From Flavobacterium sp. NKUCC04_CG (lineage in GTDB: Bacteria > Bacteroidota > Bacteroidia > Flavobacteriales > Flavobacteriaceae), in the NCBI RefSeq assembly GCF_019345525.1, contig NZ_JAHKRA010000010.1, forward strand, positions 1 to 64,000: a DNA stretch of 64,000 nucleotides, in the 5' to 3' direction. The notes under the pieces are model-generated. The model saw nothing but the letters and a program-made list of their open reading frames with translations, was not told the DNA's origin and made no database searches. This document shows, piece by piece, positions 17,070 through 26,416 of this stretch. Each line of letters starts with the position of its first letter. The first letter of the stretch is position 1. The position numbers were made by a program, and so were the translations under genes.

Positions 17070-17387
17070 ATGGAAATAGAGTTAGATCGCGTAGATCCAA
17101 TAAAGAGATTTACTTTAAAAAATAGTTTAAGTCTGCTTGTTGCAGTAAATAATCTAGTATTTCTATTTTTTTTGTTGATGGGGAGTTCTAAAGAGTCCGG
17201 TGTATATCAGCATGCTGTTGTAGGAGCTCTGTTTGAATTGTTATGGATTCCTGTTTTAGCAGTATTATTTTGTAGTCCAATCTTTTGCTTGTACTTTATG
17301 TATAAAGAGCGGTTTAGATTTAGTCGCTTGTGGCTGCTGTTGGGAGTGACTTTGATTTCTATAGTACTGTTGTTTACAGCTTTCTAG
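17070..17387 (+). CDS. Hypothetical small membrane protein
   Basis: A 105-residue protein with three predicted membrane segments at about 19-38, 47-73 and 84-104. The N-terminus is charged (EIELDRVDPIKRF) and probably cytoplasmic. I do not recognise a family. The frame has normal codon use and convincing hydrophobic segments, so it is likely a real gene. It is convergent with the phosphatase gene, 21 bases away, and stands alone. Confidence 0.6.
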   Translation: MEIELDRVDPIKRFTLKNSLSLLVAVNNLVFLFFLLMGSSKESGVYQHAVVGALFELLWIPVLAVLFCSPIFCLYFMYKERFRFSRLWLLLGVTLISIVLLFTAF

Positions 17388-17408
17388 CAGTCTATCGAAT
17401 GAAGTGTA

Positions 17409-17870
17409 CTATTGGCTAAGTAATTTTTTAGCTAGGAGTTCACAGGTTTCGTCTAGCAATTGGAAAACGTGTTCAAAGCCTTCATCACCGCCAAAATAAG
17501 GGTCCGGTACTTCGGATAGTTTACTTTTGGGGTGTTCGTTTAGGATGAGTTGAACTTTGTCGATAGCTGCTTGATCAGGTGCCATGGCAATTACGTTTGC
17601 GAAATTGGATTGATTCATGACGTAGATGTGATCAAAATTTTCAAAATCGTTTAAATGAAATTGACGCGCTTTCTGTTTGCTTAAATCAATATGGTATTTA
17701 CGAGCTATGGCGATAGAGCGTGGATCTGGTTTTTGTCCCACATGCCAATCTCCTGTGCCCGCTGAATCTACATGAAATAATTCCTGAGGCAGTTTAGCTT
17801 GAAGAATTCCCTCGGCAAGAGGAGATCTGCAAATATTACCCAAACAAACCATAAGAATCTTTGTAGTCAT
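17409..17870 (-). CDS. Low-molecular-weight protein-tyrosine phosphatase
   Basis: A 153-residue phosphatase. The P-loop C9-LGNIC-R15-S near the N-terminus holds the nucleophilic cysteine, and VPDPYFGG carries the acid aspartate. This family dephosphorylates phosphotyrosine, often in exopolysaccharide control, but can also act on arginine phosphate. Its ATG overlaps the dnaA stop codon by one base (TAATG), so it is translationally coupled to dnaA and transcribed with it. Confidence 0.94.
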   Translation of the reverse strand: MTTKILMVCLGNICRSPLAEGILQAKLPQELFHVDSAGTGDWHVGQKPDPRSIAIARKYHIDLSKQKARQFHLNDFENFDHIYVMNQSNFANVIAMAPDQAAIDKVQLILNEHPKSKLSEVPDPYFGGDEGFEHVFQLLDETCELLAKKLLSQ

Positions 17871-19309
17871 TACATATTGAATTTTTTGTTGATATCGTCG
17901 TGGTATTTCTTAAACTGTTTGTCGGTTTCCAATAGGTTGTCGATGGTTTTGCAAGCGTGTAGTACGGTAGCGTGATCGCGATCGCCAATTTGTGAACCAA
18001 TATTTGCCAAAGATGCTTTGGTGTATTTTTTAGCGAAAAACATCGCTAATTGACGCGCTTGTACGATATGTCTTTTACGTGTTTTGGAACGTAAGGTTTC
18101 GATGTCTAAAGAGAAATAGTCCGAAACGACTTTTTGAATATAGTCGATAGAAACTTCTTTTTTGACATTTTTTACGAATTTTTCTACTACCTGTTTAGCC
18201 AATTCGATAGTAACCTCCCGTTTGTTAAAAGAGGATTGTGCAATTAAGGATATAATAGCGCCTTCCAATTCTCTAACGTTGGTTTTTACGTTTTTAGCTA
18301 CATATTCGACAATATCATCTGGCATTTCGACACCATCTCGGTAAAGTATTCCCTTTAGGATAGCTGTACGGGTTTCAAAGTCTGGATGTTGAATTTCTGC
18401 CGATAGTCCCCATTTAAAACGGGATAAAAGACGTTGTTCAATGTCTTGCATATCAACAGGAGCCTTGTCTGATGTTAAGATAACCTGTTTGCCGTTTTGG
18501 TGTAAGTAGTTGAAAATGTGAAAAAACACATCTTGGGTACCTGCTTTACCTGATAAAAATTGAATATCATCAACTATTAATACATCGATAAGTTGATAGA
18601 AATAGATAAAATCATTTCTGGTTTGCTTGCGCACGGAATCGACATATTGCTGTGTAAACACTTCTGCAGATATGTATAAAACGGTTTTTTCTGGGTGTAT
18701 TTCTTTTATTTCTACCCCAATAGCATGGGCTAAATGGGTTTTTCCTAAACCGACACCACCAAACAACATCAACGGATTAAAGGAAGTGCCTCCAGGTTTA
18801 TTGGCTACTGCCAAACCTGCTGAACGCGCTAATCGGTTAGAATCTCCTTCAAGGAAATTGTCAAAGCTATAATTGGCATTGAGTTGAGATTCGATTTTTA
18901 CATTTCGAATACCCGGTATGATAAAAGGATTTTTTAATTCTGGGTTTTTATTTTGAATAGGTACATCAAGTTCTTGAGTCCGAACAGGGGCTCTTTGTGC
19001 ACTGGGTAATTGTTCTGTATAGGGTTGTTTGTTCCCAATAGTATTCTCCATTTGGATTTTATACAATAACTTTGCACCAGATCCGAGTTCTTTTATTAAA
19101 GCAACTTTTAATATTTTGACATAGTGCTCCTCGAGCCATTCGTAAAAGAATTTACTAGGCACTTGAATATACAATGCGCTCTCCGTAAGTTCTATAGCTT
19201 TTATCGGTTCAAACCAGGTTTTAAAAGCTTGCTCTTGAATGTTGTCTTTTATAAAAAGAAGACAATTTGTCCATACAGATTGTGCAGTCTTGTTTGTATA
19301 ATCGAGCAT
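17870..19309 (-). CDS. dnaA: Chromosomal replication initiator DnaA
   Basis: A 479-residue initiator that binds DnaA boxes and opens oriC. Domain I spans about 1-85 and a linker with a basic, Gln/Pro-rich segment follows. The AAA+ domain shows Walker A GGVGLGKT (184-191) and Walker B VLIVDDIQF (243-251), and the DNA-binding domain IV contains the signature GDRDHATVLHACKTI. It is the first gene of a two-gene leftward operon with the phosphatase. The region upstream has no convincing cluster of DnaA boxes, so oriC is not placed here. Confidence 0.98.
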   Translation of the reverse strand: MLDYTNKTAQSVWTNCLLFIKDNIQEQAFKTWFEPIKAIELTESALYIQVPSKFFYEWLEEHYVKILKVALIKELGSGAKLLYKIQMENTIGNKQPYTEQLPSAQRAPVRTQELDVPIQNKNPELKNPFIIPGIRNVKIESQLNANYSFDNFLEGDSNRLARSAGLAVANKPGGTSFNPLMLFGGVGLGKTHLAHAIGVEIKEIHPEKTVLYISAEVFTQQYVDSVRKQTRNDFIYFYQLIDVLIVDDIQFLSGKAGTQDVFFHIFNYLHQNGKQVILTSDKAPVDMQDIEQRLLSRFKWGLSAEIQHPDFETRTAILKGILYRDGVEMPDDIVEYVAKNVKTNVRELEGAIISLIAQSSFNKREVTIELAKQVVEKFVKNVKKEVSIDYIQKVVSDYFSLDIETLRSKTRKRHIVQARQLAMFFAKKYTKASLANIGSQIGDRDHATVLHACKTIDNLLETDKQFKKYHDDINKKFNM

Positions 19310-19488
19310 TGTTTAGAATTATTAATAAGTTACTTATAATAGTATTTGGAAAAAACACTTCGTCTTTTGGGGATGACAAATATGTGAACAATTTTCTGTA
19401 AAAAAAAATGGTTTGCGTATTGCATTTGCCGAAATAAAAACGTAAGTATAAACGTATTTCCTTCTGAAACAAATATAATAAATAAAAT

Positions 19489-19890
19489 ATGAAAAACTTT
19501 GAAATTCAACTAAGAGTTCGTTACGCAGAAACCGATCAAATGGGGGTGGTTTACCATGGAAATTATGCGCAGTATTTTGAGATGGGGCGTGTTGAATGGC
19601 TTAGAAACCTGGGGCTTTCCTATAAAAAGCTTGAAGATACGGGGGTTATGCTACCTGTGGTCTCGTTGAGTATGAATTATAAAAAACCAGCGCTATACGA
19701 CGATCTTTTAACGGTGCGTACTATCTTTAAAAGCCAGACTACGGTCAAGATAGAATTTGATTATGAAATTGTAAACGAACAAGGAGAGTTATTAACATTA
19801 GGGAATTCTGTTTTGGTTTTTGTAGACATGAAAACTAAAAAACCGGTAGTGCCTCCAGCTTATATTATTGAAAGATTAAGTAGTTTATAA
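19489..19890 (+). CDS. Acyl-CoA thioesterase, YbgC/4HBT family
   Basis: A 133-residue single-hotdog thioesterase that hydrolyses acyl-CoAs. The 4-hydroxybenzoyl-CoA thioesterase motif AETD16QMGVVYHGNY with catalytic Asp16 is clear, followed by YFEMGRVEWLR. The length fits YbgC-like proteins. It is divergent from dnaA with a 179-base gap. Substrate preference is unknown, and the usual Tol-Pal neighbours of ybgC are absent. Confidence 0.92.
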   Translation: MKNFEIQLRVRYAETDQMGVVYHGNYAQYFEMGRVEWLRNLGLSYKKLEDTGVMLPVVSLSMNYKKPALYDDLLTVRTIFKSQTTVKIEFDYEIVNEQGELLTLGNSVLVFVDMKTKKPVVPPAYIIERLSSL

Positions 19891-19981
19891 AAGGGGTAAG
19901 AGTTAAAAAAAAAGCCTATTTTTATAAAAAAATAAAAGATTTTTATTTTGGGTTAAAGACTACTGTTTTAAAATCAAAAAA

Positions 19982-20707
19982 ATGAAAAATACTTATAAGT
20001 ATGTAATTTTATTTACACTGTTTTGCAGTGTAATGTTTGCGCAAAAAAGAATCTTAATTGATGGCCGTGCGAAAGTATATAAAAGCGAAGCTCAAGTTAT
20101 TTATCTTAAAAATTTAACTACAGCTGAGCAAACTCAAACTGATCTAACCGGTTATTTTTCCATTGTGGCACAAGAAGGGGATGAATTGTCTTTTTGGTCT
20201 GTAAATATTAAAACGGAAAACATCATAATTACACCGGAAATCATGGACGAAAAGAAAGTGGAGGTGATGTTGCTTAAAAACAATCAGCGCTTAGAAGAAA
20301 TTGTAATTGATACGAAGGGCAATCAAGTAGATCCTTTGGGGTTAAAGATGAAAAAATATTCACAGGCAGAGCGACAATATAGAGCAGAAAGTTATTTTCC
20401 GTTGAGCTTTACCTCATTGGGTTTAGGTCCGTTATTCAATTTGTTTAATGGTAAAAGAAAGATGCAACGCAAAATGCTTGATTACGAAAAAGACGATGTT
20501 AATTTTCAATATTTTAAAAGATTCTATACGACAGACTATTTGATGAAGCGCTTAAATATGCCTAAGGAGTATGTCGATGCTTTTGTCTATTTTGTAGTGA
20601 GTCAACCCAATTATAATATAATGGATTGGAGTAATAAAGAAGCAAAAGATTTGGATTTGGCTGATATGGCCGTGCAATTTAAAGAAGAAAATAAATTAAA
20701 ATACTAA
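19982..20707 (+). CDS. Secreted protein with carboxypeptidase-like regulatory domain
   Basis: A 241-residue protein with a signal peptide (cleavage probably after MFAQ, residue 21). Residues 22-95 look like a CarboxypepD_reg/CNA-B-like beta domain (LTGYFSIVAQEGDELSFWS), often found in Bacteroidota envelope proteins. The C-terminal part is mixed and contains NYNIMDWSNKEAKDLDLADM, a stretch I do not recognise. It is probably periplasmic or outer-membrane associated. Function is unknown. It lies alone between the thioesterase gene and the convergent yigZ. Confidence 0.75.
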   Translation: MKNTYKYVILFTLFCSVMFAQKRILIDGRAKVYKSEAQVIYLKNLTTAEQTQTDLTGYFSIVAQEGDELSFWSVNIKTENIIITPEIMDEKKVEVMLLKNNQRLEEIVIDTKGNQVDPLGLKMKKYSQAERQYRAESYFPLSFTSLGLGPLFNLFNGKRKMQRKMLDYEKDDVNFQYFKRFYTTDYLMKRLNMPKEYVDAFVYFVVSQPNYNIMDWSNKEAKDLDLADMAVQFKEENKLKY

Positions 20708-20731
20708 GTTGTTTAATTCCGTTGAGGAGGA

Positions 20732-21349
20732 TTAAAGATCCTCTTCAGCAGTAATTAAGCGAACCTCATAGAGCGGTTCAAAAGCTTCTAATGCGTTTTG
20801 GTATGCTCCTTTGCGAATCGACAAGACGATTTCACAATTCATTTCCATCTTTTGACTGATCAAGTTTAAGTTTTTTTCTTTGATTACTCGCATCACCTTG
20901 TTCATGTCTTTGTATTCAAATTGGATTTTAAAAAAGGTATCGATTGTACGTTCTTCGATATCTGAATTTTCCAAAGCCATCTGTGCTGCGGTTTTATAAG
21001 CGCTGATTAAGCCTCCTACGCCTAGTTTTACTCCTCCAAAGTATCGAACTACCACCACAAGGGTATTGGTGACGTCAAACGACTGTATTTGCCCGTAGAT
21101 GGGCATGCCTGCACTGTTGTTGGGTTCGCCATCGTCATTCGCTCTAAAATACACGCTGTCTGTGCCCAACTGAAAGGCATAGCACCAATGGCGAGCGGCA
21201 TGATGTCGTTTTTTAAGTTCTTCTAAACGCTGTTTTACATCTTCTTCTGTCGCGATGGGGAAAGCATATCCGAAAAACTTACTATTTTTTTCTTTAAATA
21301 AAATTTCTTCTGAAGGCTGGGCTAATGTTTGGTAGGTATCTTTTTCCAA
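20732..21349 (-). CDS. yigZ: IMPACT/YigZ family protein
   Basis: A 205-residue protein of the YigZ/IMPACT family. The N-terminal domain carries the typical KEKNSKFFGYAFPI and KKRHHAARHWCYAF, then DGEPNNSAGMPI and VVVRYFGGVKLGVGGLI. The C-terminal DUF1949 domain is shorter but present. The eukaryotic homologue regulates GCN2, but bacterial function is not settled. It starts 11 bases after the ribD stop codon and is probably cotranscribed with it. Confidence 0.92.
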   Translation of the reverse strand: MEKDTYQTLAQPSEEILFKEKNSKFFGYAFPIATEEDVKQRLEELKKRHHAARHWCYAFQLGTDSVYFRANDDGEPNNSAGMPIYGQIQSFDVTNTLVVVVRYFGGVKLGVGGLISAYKTAAQMALENSDIEERTIDTFFKIQFEYKDMNKVMRVIKEKNLNLISQKMEMNCEIVLSIRKGAYQNALEAFEPLYEVRLITAEEDL

Positions 21350-21360
21350 TTGCTATTGCT

Positions 21361-22398
21361 TTACGGTTTAATCAACAAAAGTTGGTCGTCTAAAATATTT
21401 GTTATCACTGCTTTATAATCGCTGATTAACGGTCTGCTAATGCCTTGTTCCAAAGTAATTGGGCTTCTAAAAACCCGGGCTTCGTCCCATAGTTTTGCAT
21501 CTATAAAATCCTGTAAAGTTTTAGCTCCACCTTCCACGACTAAGGAACAGATTTGATGTTTGAATAAGATATGTCCGATTTGTATAGGGAGCGGTTTTGA
21601 AAAATCGGCCCATTCGAAAATTAGATTTTCACTTGATATTAGGGTTTTGTTGGCTGTTATACAGATTGTTTTTACCGTTTTGTCTTTGATGGACAAGTTG
21701 GAGTCTATGGTTCCTTCCTTGTCGATAAAAATGCGAAGCGGGTTTCTTCCGTACCAGTCTCGAGTTGTCAGTGACGGATTATCGTCAATAACGGTTTGAG
21801 CTCCAACCAAAAAAGCCATCTCTTCACTGCGCCATTTGTGTACCAACTGACGCGAGTAGTTGTTTGTTAACCAAACGGGTTGGTTGTGTTCGCGTTTTAA
21901 AGGCGCGATAAAGCCATCAACTGATTCGGCCCATTTTAAGATGATATAAGGACGCTTTTTTTGATGGTAGGTAAAAAAGCGTTTGTTGCTTTGTTGGCAT
22001 TCGGCTTCTAATACGCCTAGAATCACTTCGATACCGGCTTTTTTCATTTTGTCGATACCCTGCCCGCAAACTTGAGCGTAAGGGTCAACGGTACCCACTA
22101 CAACTTTGGGTATTTTTTTTTGGATAATCAAATCGGAACAGGGCGGGGTTTTTCCAAAATGACTGCAGGGTTCTAAACTGACATATAAAGTGGAATCTTT
22201 AAGCCATTCCGGGTTTTTTACAGAAAGGATGGCATTGACCTCGGCATGTGGTCCTCCATAAGCTGAGGTAAACCCCTCCCCGATAATGCGATTTTGATAA
22301 ACGATTACTGCACCAACGCTAGGGTTGGGCAAGGCTGCAAAGGTTCCCATTTGGGCTAACTCTAGGCATCGTAAAATATAGCGTTTGTGTGTCTCCAA
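21361..22398 (-). CDS. ribD: Bifunctional riboflavin biosynthesis protein RibD
   Basis: A bifunctional enzyme: an N-terminal deaminase acting on the GTP cyclohydrolase II product, then a C-terminal NADPH-dependent reductase. Zinc ligands are visible in GGPHAEVNA (His, with the catalytic Glu) and PCSHFGKTPPC (two Cys). The reductase part begins near RPYIILKWAESVDGFIA. No ATG lies in frame near the start. I chose TTG at 22398, which gives LETHKRYILRCLELAQ and matches the family N-terminus (345 aa). A TTG at 22440 would add 14 residues but lies upstream of a -7 element at 22422-22429. Confidence 0.9.
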   Translation of the reverse strand: METHKRYILRCLELAQMGTFAALPNPSVGAVIVYQNRIIGEGFTSAYGGPHAEVNAILSVKNPEWLKDSTLYVSLEPCSHFGKTPPCSDLIIQKKIPKVVVGTVDPYAQVCGQGIDKMKKAGIEVILGVLEAECQQSNKRFFTYHQKKRPYIILKWAESVDGFIAPLKREHNQPVWLTNNYSRQLVHKWRSEEMAFLVGAQTVIDDNPSLTTRDWYGRNPLRIFIDKEGTIDSNLSIKDKTVKTICITANKTLISSENLIFEWADFSKPLPIQIGHILFKHQICSLVVEGGAKTLQDFIDAKLWDEARVFRSPITLEQGISRPLISDYKAVITNILDDQLLLIKP

Positions 22399-22411
22399 AA
22401 TTATAAAACTG

Positions 22412-22419
22412 TATCTTTG
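22412..22419 (+). promoter_or_regulatory. Putative -7 element (TATCTTTG) for prmC
   Basis: Matches TAnnTTTG on the plus strand, about 58 bases before prmC. It lies next to the opposing ribD promoter element, so the two genes seem to be driven from closely interleaved divergent promoters. Confidence 0.5.
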
Positions 22420-22421
22420 AA

Positions 22422-22429
22422 CAAAATTA
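22422..22429 (-). promoter_or_regulatory. Putative -7 element (TAATTTTG) for ribD/yigZ
   Basis: On the minus strand the sequence is TAATTTTG, 24 bases before the proposed TTG start of ribD. It argues against the more upstream TTG. No clear -33 box was found. Confidence 0.45.
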
Positions 22430-22476
22430 AGCTTTTTCAATTAAAGAAGCTACTTTGTCTATAATCGCTGTACGTT

Positions 22477-23331
22477 ATGAAGCTAAAAAACCTTAAAAAT
22501 CAATTTATCGAAACACTTAAGGATTTGTTTGAACCCGAAGAAATTGACGTGTTCTTTTACAGGTGCTTGGAGCGATTGGAGCAGAAAACGAAAATTGATT
22601 TGGTTTTAAATCCCGATTTGGAGACCGATGACGTTAAGTTGGTTTTTTGGAAGCGCTATTTGAATGAACTCAAGCAAGAAAGACCGCTACAGTATGTGCT
22701 TAGAGAAGCTTTTTTTTACGATTTGACCTTTTATGTTGAAGAGGGCGTTTTGATTCCACGTCCAGAAACCGAAGAATTGGTGGAGTGGATTTTGCAAACC
22801 GTACCCAAAGACAAAGAAATCCGCATCTTAGATATTGGAACCGGTAGTGGTTGTATAGCTATTACGTTGGCAAAAAAATTGCCTCTCGCTCGGGTATTTG
22901 CCATGGATGTTTCGGATAAGGCTTTGGTTATTGCGGCCAAAAATGCGGTATTAAACGGTGTTGAAATAACATGGATGCTTGAAAATGTCTTGGAGTTGGA
23001 AGCTTTAGCTGAAAGTTATGATGTTATTGTATCTAATCCACCCTATGTTCGGGAATTGGAAAAGGTAGAAATACATAATAATGTGAAGCAATACGAACCG
23101 GAATTAGCGTTGTTTGTGTCGGATGAAGACCCCTTGGTTTTTTATAGAAAAATTGCACAACTGGCATCCTTGGTTTTGGTTGATCAGGGGTATTTGTTTT
23201 TTGAAATCAATCAGTATTTAGGAAAAGATACAGTAGCTCTTGTTGATTTATTGGGTTTTGTCAATATTCAATTAAAGCAAGATTTTAGATCTAATGACAG
23301 GATGATTCGCGCTCAAAAGCGGCTGTTATAA
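22477..23331 (+). CDS. prmC: Release factor glutamine N5-methyltransferase
   Basis: A 284-residue HemK/PrmC methyltransferase that methylates the GGQ glutamine of RF1 and RF2 using SAM. The N-terminal helical substrate domain is followed by IPRPETEELVEWIL, motif I LDIGTGSG (118-125) and the catalytic SNPPYV (NPPY 187-190). The length is normal. The RF2 substrate is also encoded in this window (prfB), although not in the same operon. A candidate structured RNA lies just downstream. Confidence 0.96.
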   Translation: MKLKNLKNQFIETLKDLFEPEEIDVFFYRCLERLEQKTKIDLVLNPDLETDDVKLVFWKRYLNELKQERPLQYVLREAFFYDLTFYVEEGVLIPRPETEELVEWILQTVPKDKEIRILDIGTGSGCIAITLAKKLPLARVFAMDVSDKALVIAAKNAVLNGVEITWMLENVLELEALAESYDVIVSNPPYVRELEKVEIHNNVKQYEPELALFVSDEDPLVFYRKIAQLASLVLVDQGYLFFEINQYLGKDTVALVDLLGFVNIQLKQDFRSNDRMIRAQKRLL

Positions 23332-23383
23332 GTAGCATGATTTTCGGTGAATCATCGCCTTAAGACAGCCGGTTGTAATTGTA

Positions 23384-23450
23384 GCCCCGATTGAAACGGC
23401 ATCCTTTTTATGGCGTATAAAGCCATAAAAAGATATAGTGGAAAGCGGGA
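23384..23450 (+). ncRNA. Candidate structured RNA resembling the flavobacterial Flavo-1 type
   Basis: The sequence downstream of prmC folds into a perfect 11-base-pair hairpin (CTTTTTATGGC 23404-23414, GCCATAAAAAG 23422-23432). It is enclosed by an outer CCCG (23386-23389)/CGGG (23446-23449) pairing, with the sequence GAAACGGCATCC on the 5' side and GATATAGTGGAAAGC on the 3' side. I recall this layout as widespread in Flavobacteriia and link it from memory to the Flavo-1 motif, which could not be checked. Its function is unknown. No ORF covers it. It could be a 3' UTR element or an independent RNA. Confidence 0.55.
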
Positions 23451-23496
23451 AAGAATCAGGTGATTAAATGTGATTGTCTTGCTCCAAATTATTTTT

Positions 23497-24738
23497 TTAT
23501 TCGTAACGCAAGGCTTCAACCGGGTCTAATCGCGATGCTTTAATGGCGGGGTAAGAACCCGAAATAATGGCCACTACAAATGTGGTTATAAAGGCAGCTA
23601 TAATGGCTACCCAAGGTATGGTAAAGGCAAAGTTGATAACGGTCGAAATTCCGTAGCCAGTAGCTATTCCTAAAATAGTACCTAGTAAACCTCCCAATTG
23701 TCCAATAACCAAGGTTTCCGTGAAAAATTGCCAAGCAATAGTGCTGCGTTTAGCGCCTAATGATTTGCGAATGCCGATTTCGCGGGTGCGTTCGGTTACG
23801 GAAACCAACATGATATTCATCAAGGCGATGGACGAGCCTAAAATGGTAATAACGCCGATTAGCCAGGCACTTATACTAAGCATGCTTACTTGTGAGAGTA
23901 AGGTTTTTATCAAATCGTCGCTGCGTTCAATTCCGAAGTTGTTCTGATGTATAGGTGGGATTTTCCGAATGTTACGCATTACAACAGTTGCTTGGTCTAT
24001 TCCTTGATTTAATAGCATTTCTTCGCGAATCGATACCTTAATTTCGTAATTGATGTTCGGTTGAGAGAAAATAGATCGAGCAATGGGTAAGGGGATAAAC
24101 ACTCGTAAATCTTCGTTATTTCCAAACGTACTTCCCTTTTCTTTTAAAATGCCTATCACCGTAAATTTAGTTCCTCGAACCGAAAGTGTTTTGCCAATCG
24201 GACTAACGTTTTTAAAGAGTCCTTTGGCAAAATCAGAACCCACTACACACACATAGCTGTTGTTGCTGATATCAAAATCGGTAAAACTTCTGCCTGAGGC
24301 CAATTTTAGTCCGCTATTGCTAAAGTAATTCTCATCGGAACCGATAATTCGTATTTCGGGATCTGTTTTTTGAGATTCGTGTTTGACTTCGATATTAGAC
24401 GCTGCATCAAACGATATAGAAGTGGCAGCAGATGGAAAATCGTAATTATCTTTAAACGCTTTGGCCTCAGCATAAGTTATGATTGGATTGGGCTTGCTGT
24501 TGCTCTTGGTTTTTGTCATTTGGGCTGAGTAATCGTATTGCGCTATGGAAAATGTACTGGCACCCATAGAAGCAAAATCTTCTAAGATGGTGTTCTTTAA
24601 AGCGGAGACCACCGATAATATACCAACTAAGGCCCAGATGCCAATAGCGATGATAAAAACCGTTATGACGGTTCTTAACAATTGCGAGCGAATAGCGCCT
24701 AAGGCTATTTTAGTATTTTCTTTTACAAGTCTAAACAT
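23497..24738 (-). CDS. ABC transporter permease, MacB/FtsX type
   Basis: A 413-residue inner membrane permease with one N-terminal membrane segment (about 18-40), a large MacB-type periplasmic core domain, then three C-terminal segments of the FtsX domain (GVITILGSSIALMNIMLVSV, followed by TERTREIGIRKSLGAKR and PAIKASRLDPVEALRYE). Such permeases export peptides, lipoproteins or antimicrobials, or transmit force. The ATPase partner is not encoded next to it, so its substrate is undetermined. It is a single-gene unit. Confidence 0.93.
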   Translation of the reverse strand: MFRLVKENTKIALGAIRSQLLRTVITVFIIAIGIWALVGILSVVSALKNTILEDFASMGASTFSIAQYDYSAQMTKTKSNSKPNPIITYAEAKAFKDNYDFPSAATSISFDAASNIEVKHESQKTDPEIRIIGSDENYFSNSGLKLASGRSFTDFDISNNSYVCVVGSDFAKGLFKNVSPIGKTLSVRGTKFTVIGILKEKGSTFGNNEDLRVFIPLPIARSIFSQPNINYEIKVSIREEMLLNQGIDQATVVMRNIRKIPPIHQNNFGIERSDDLIKTLLSQVSMLSISAWLIGVITILGSSIALMNIMLVSVTERTREIGIRKSLGAKRSTIAWQFFTETLVIGQLGGLLGTILGIATGYGISTVINFAFTIPWVAIIAAFITTFVVAIISGSYPAIKASRLDPVEALRYE

Positions 24739-24974
24739 ATTCCTATAGGTCGTTTTTTACTGATGTTTGTTACAAGTAACGAAAAAAATATTGACTGTAG
24801 CAAATATAGTGATTAAGTTACTTTGGTTTGTTTGAGAGGTTGAAATTCCGAATAGTTAAAATATGAATTGCTCTTTAAAAGGAATGATACACAAGGGTTA
24901 GTAAACGAGAATATGAGGTTATTTTAAATCGTAAATTATCATTTCTGTAACGGTAATAATCCTAAAAAAAGGAG

Positions 24975-24982
24975 TATTTTTG
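24975..24982 (+). promoter_or_regulatory. Putative -7 element (TATTTTTG) for hisS
   Basis: Matches TAnnTTTG and ends 36 bases before hisS. The rest of the 280-base gap back to the permease gene holds no other feature that I recognise. Confidence 0.5.
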
Positions 24983-25018
24983 TATAAGTAGTAAACCGAT
25001 ATCAATTAATAAGAAACG

Positions 25019-26392
25019 ATGGCACAGAAACCAAGTATTCCGAAAGGAACCCGAGATTTTTCACCAAGTGAAGTAGCGCGAAGACAATATATTATTCAAA
25101 CGATTAGACAGGGATTCGAGAAATTTGGATTTCATCCGATCGAGACGCCTTCCTTTGAGAATTATGAAACTTTGATGGGGAAATACGGTGAAGAGGGTGA
25201 TCGATTGATTTTTAAAATTTTAAACTCAGGAGATTATTTGGCTAAGGCAGACGAGACGGTTTTAGCAAATAAGGACAGTCAGAAATTGACGTCGCATGTT
25301 TCTGAGAAAGCATTGCGATATGATTTGACGGTACCTTTTGCACGATATGTAGTGATGCACCAAAATGAAATTGATTTTCCATTTAAGCGGTATCAAATTC
25401 AGCCCGTTTGGAGAGCTGATCGACCACAGAAAGGACGTTATAGGGAATTTTTTCAATGCGATGCCGATGTGGTTGGGTCTAATTCTTTATGGCAAGAAGT
25501 GGAGTTTATCCAGTTGTACGATCGGGTGTTTCACGCTTTGGGTATAGCGGGTACAACCATCAAAATTAACAATAGAAAAATTTTATCGGGTATAGCTGAG
25601 GTTATCGGGGCCAAAGACAAGTTGATTGACTTTACAGTGGCTTTGGATAAACTGGATAAAATAGGTGAGGATGGTGTTAAAAAGGAAATGATTGAAAAAG
25701 GCATTTCTGAAGCAGCAATTCAGGCTGTTGCACCCTTGTTTCAGTTAGAGGGAACTTTTACTGAAAAATTAGATCAATTGGCTCAGATGTTGCATACGTC
25801 CGAAGAGGGAATGAAGGGGATTAATGAATTGCGATTTGTATGTGAAAAGGCTCTGGCAGCGGGATTGCAATCGGCAAATTTAAATTTAGATGTGACTTTG
25901 GCCCGTGGGTTAAATTACTATACTGGAGCTATTTTTGAAGTGGCCGCACCCGAATCAGTTCAATTGGGCTCTATCGGAGGTGGTGGTCGTTACGACGATT
26001 TAACCGGGATTTTTGGGCTTAAAAATGTTAGTGGAGTAGGAATTTCTTTTGGACTGGACCGAATTTATTTGGTCATGGAAGAATTGGGATTATTTCCGAG
26101 TGCCGTAAATGCGGCATCTAAAGTGTTGTTTTTGAATTTAGGAGAGGCCGAAATGGACTATGCTTTTAAGGCGGTTTTAAAATTACGTGATTTAAGTATT
26201 AGAACAGAGTTGTATCCGGATGCTGCAAAAATGGGCAAGCAATTTCAATATGCTGATAAAAAAGGGATTCCCTATGCTGTAATCGTTGGTTCAGACGAAA
26301 TAAGCCAACAGAAATTTACTTTAAAGCACTTGGGTTCTGGTGATCAACAAACAGTTGGTTTTGAAGAGATGATTGCCATATTAGAAGCTTAA
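25019..26392 (+). CDS. hisS: Histidyl-tRNA synthetase
   Basis: A 457-residue class II aminoacyl-tRNA synthetase. Motif 1 region [12 protein letters not shown], motif 2 [21 protein letters not shown], the histidine-specific [14 protein letters not shown] and motif 3 [15 protein letters not shown] are all present. The C-terminal anticodon-binding domain (about 365-457) is complete. It is monocistronic between a promoter-like element and a terminator. Confidence 0.98.
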   Translation: MAQKPSIPKGTRDFSPSEVARRQYIIQTIRQGFEKFGFHPIETPSFENYETLMGKYGEEGDRLIFKILNSGDYLAKADETVLANKDSQKLTSHVSEKALRYDLTVPFARYVVMHQNEIDFPFKRYQIQPVWRADRPQKGRYREFFQCDADVVGSNSLWQEVEFIQLYDRVFHALGIAGTTIKINNRKILSGIAEVIGAKDKLIDFTVALDKLDKIGEDGVKKEMIEKGISEAAIQAVAPLFQLEGTFTEKLDQLAQMLHTSEEGMKGINELRFVCEKALAAGLQSANLNLDVTLARGLNYYTGAIFEVAAPESVQLGSIGGGGRYDDLTGIFGLKNVSGVGISFGLDRIYLVMEELGLFPSAVNAASKVLFLNLGEAEMDYAFKAVLKLRDLSIRTELYPDAAKMGKQFQYADKKGIPYAVIVGSDEISQQKFTLKHLGSGDQQTVGFEEMIAILEA

Positions 26393-26416
26393 GGCAGTAA
26401 AAAAGACAGTTAGTTT

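Noticed and set aside
19310..19488. oriC next to dnaA
   Set aside because: Only a weak TGTGAACAA word is seen, with two mismatches to a DnaA box, and no cluster.
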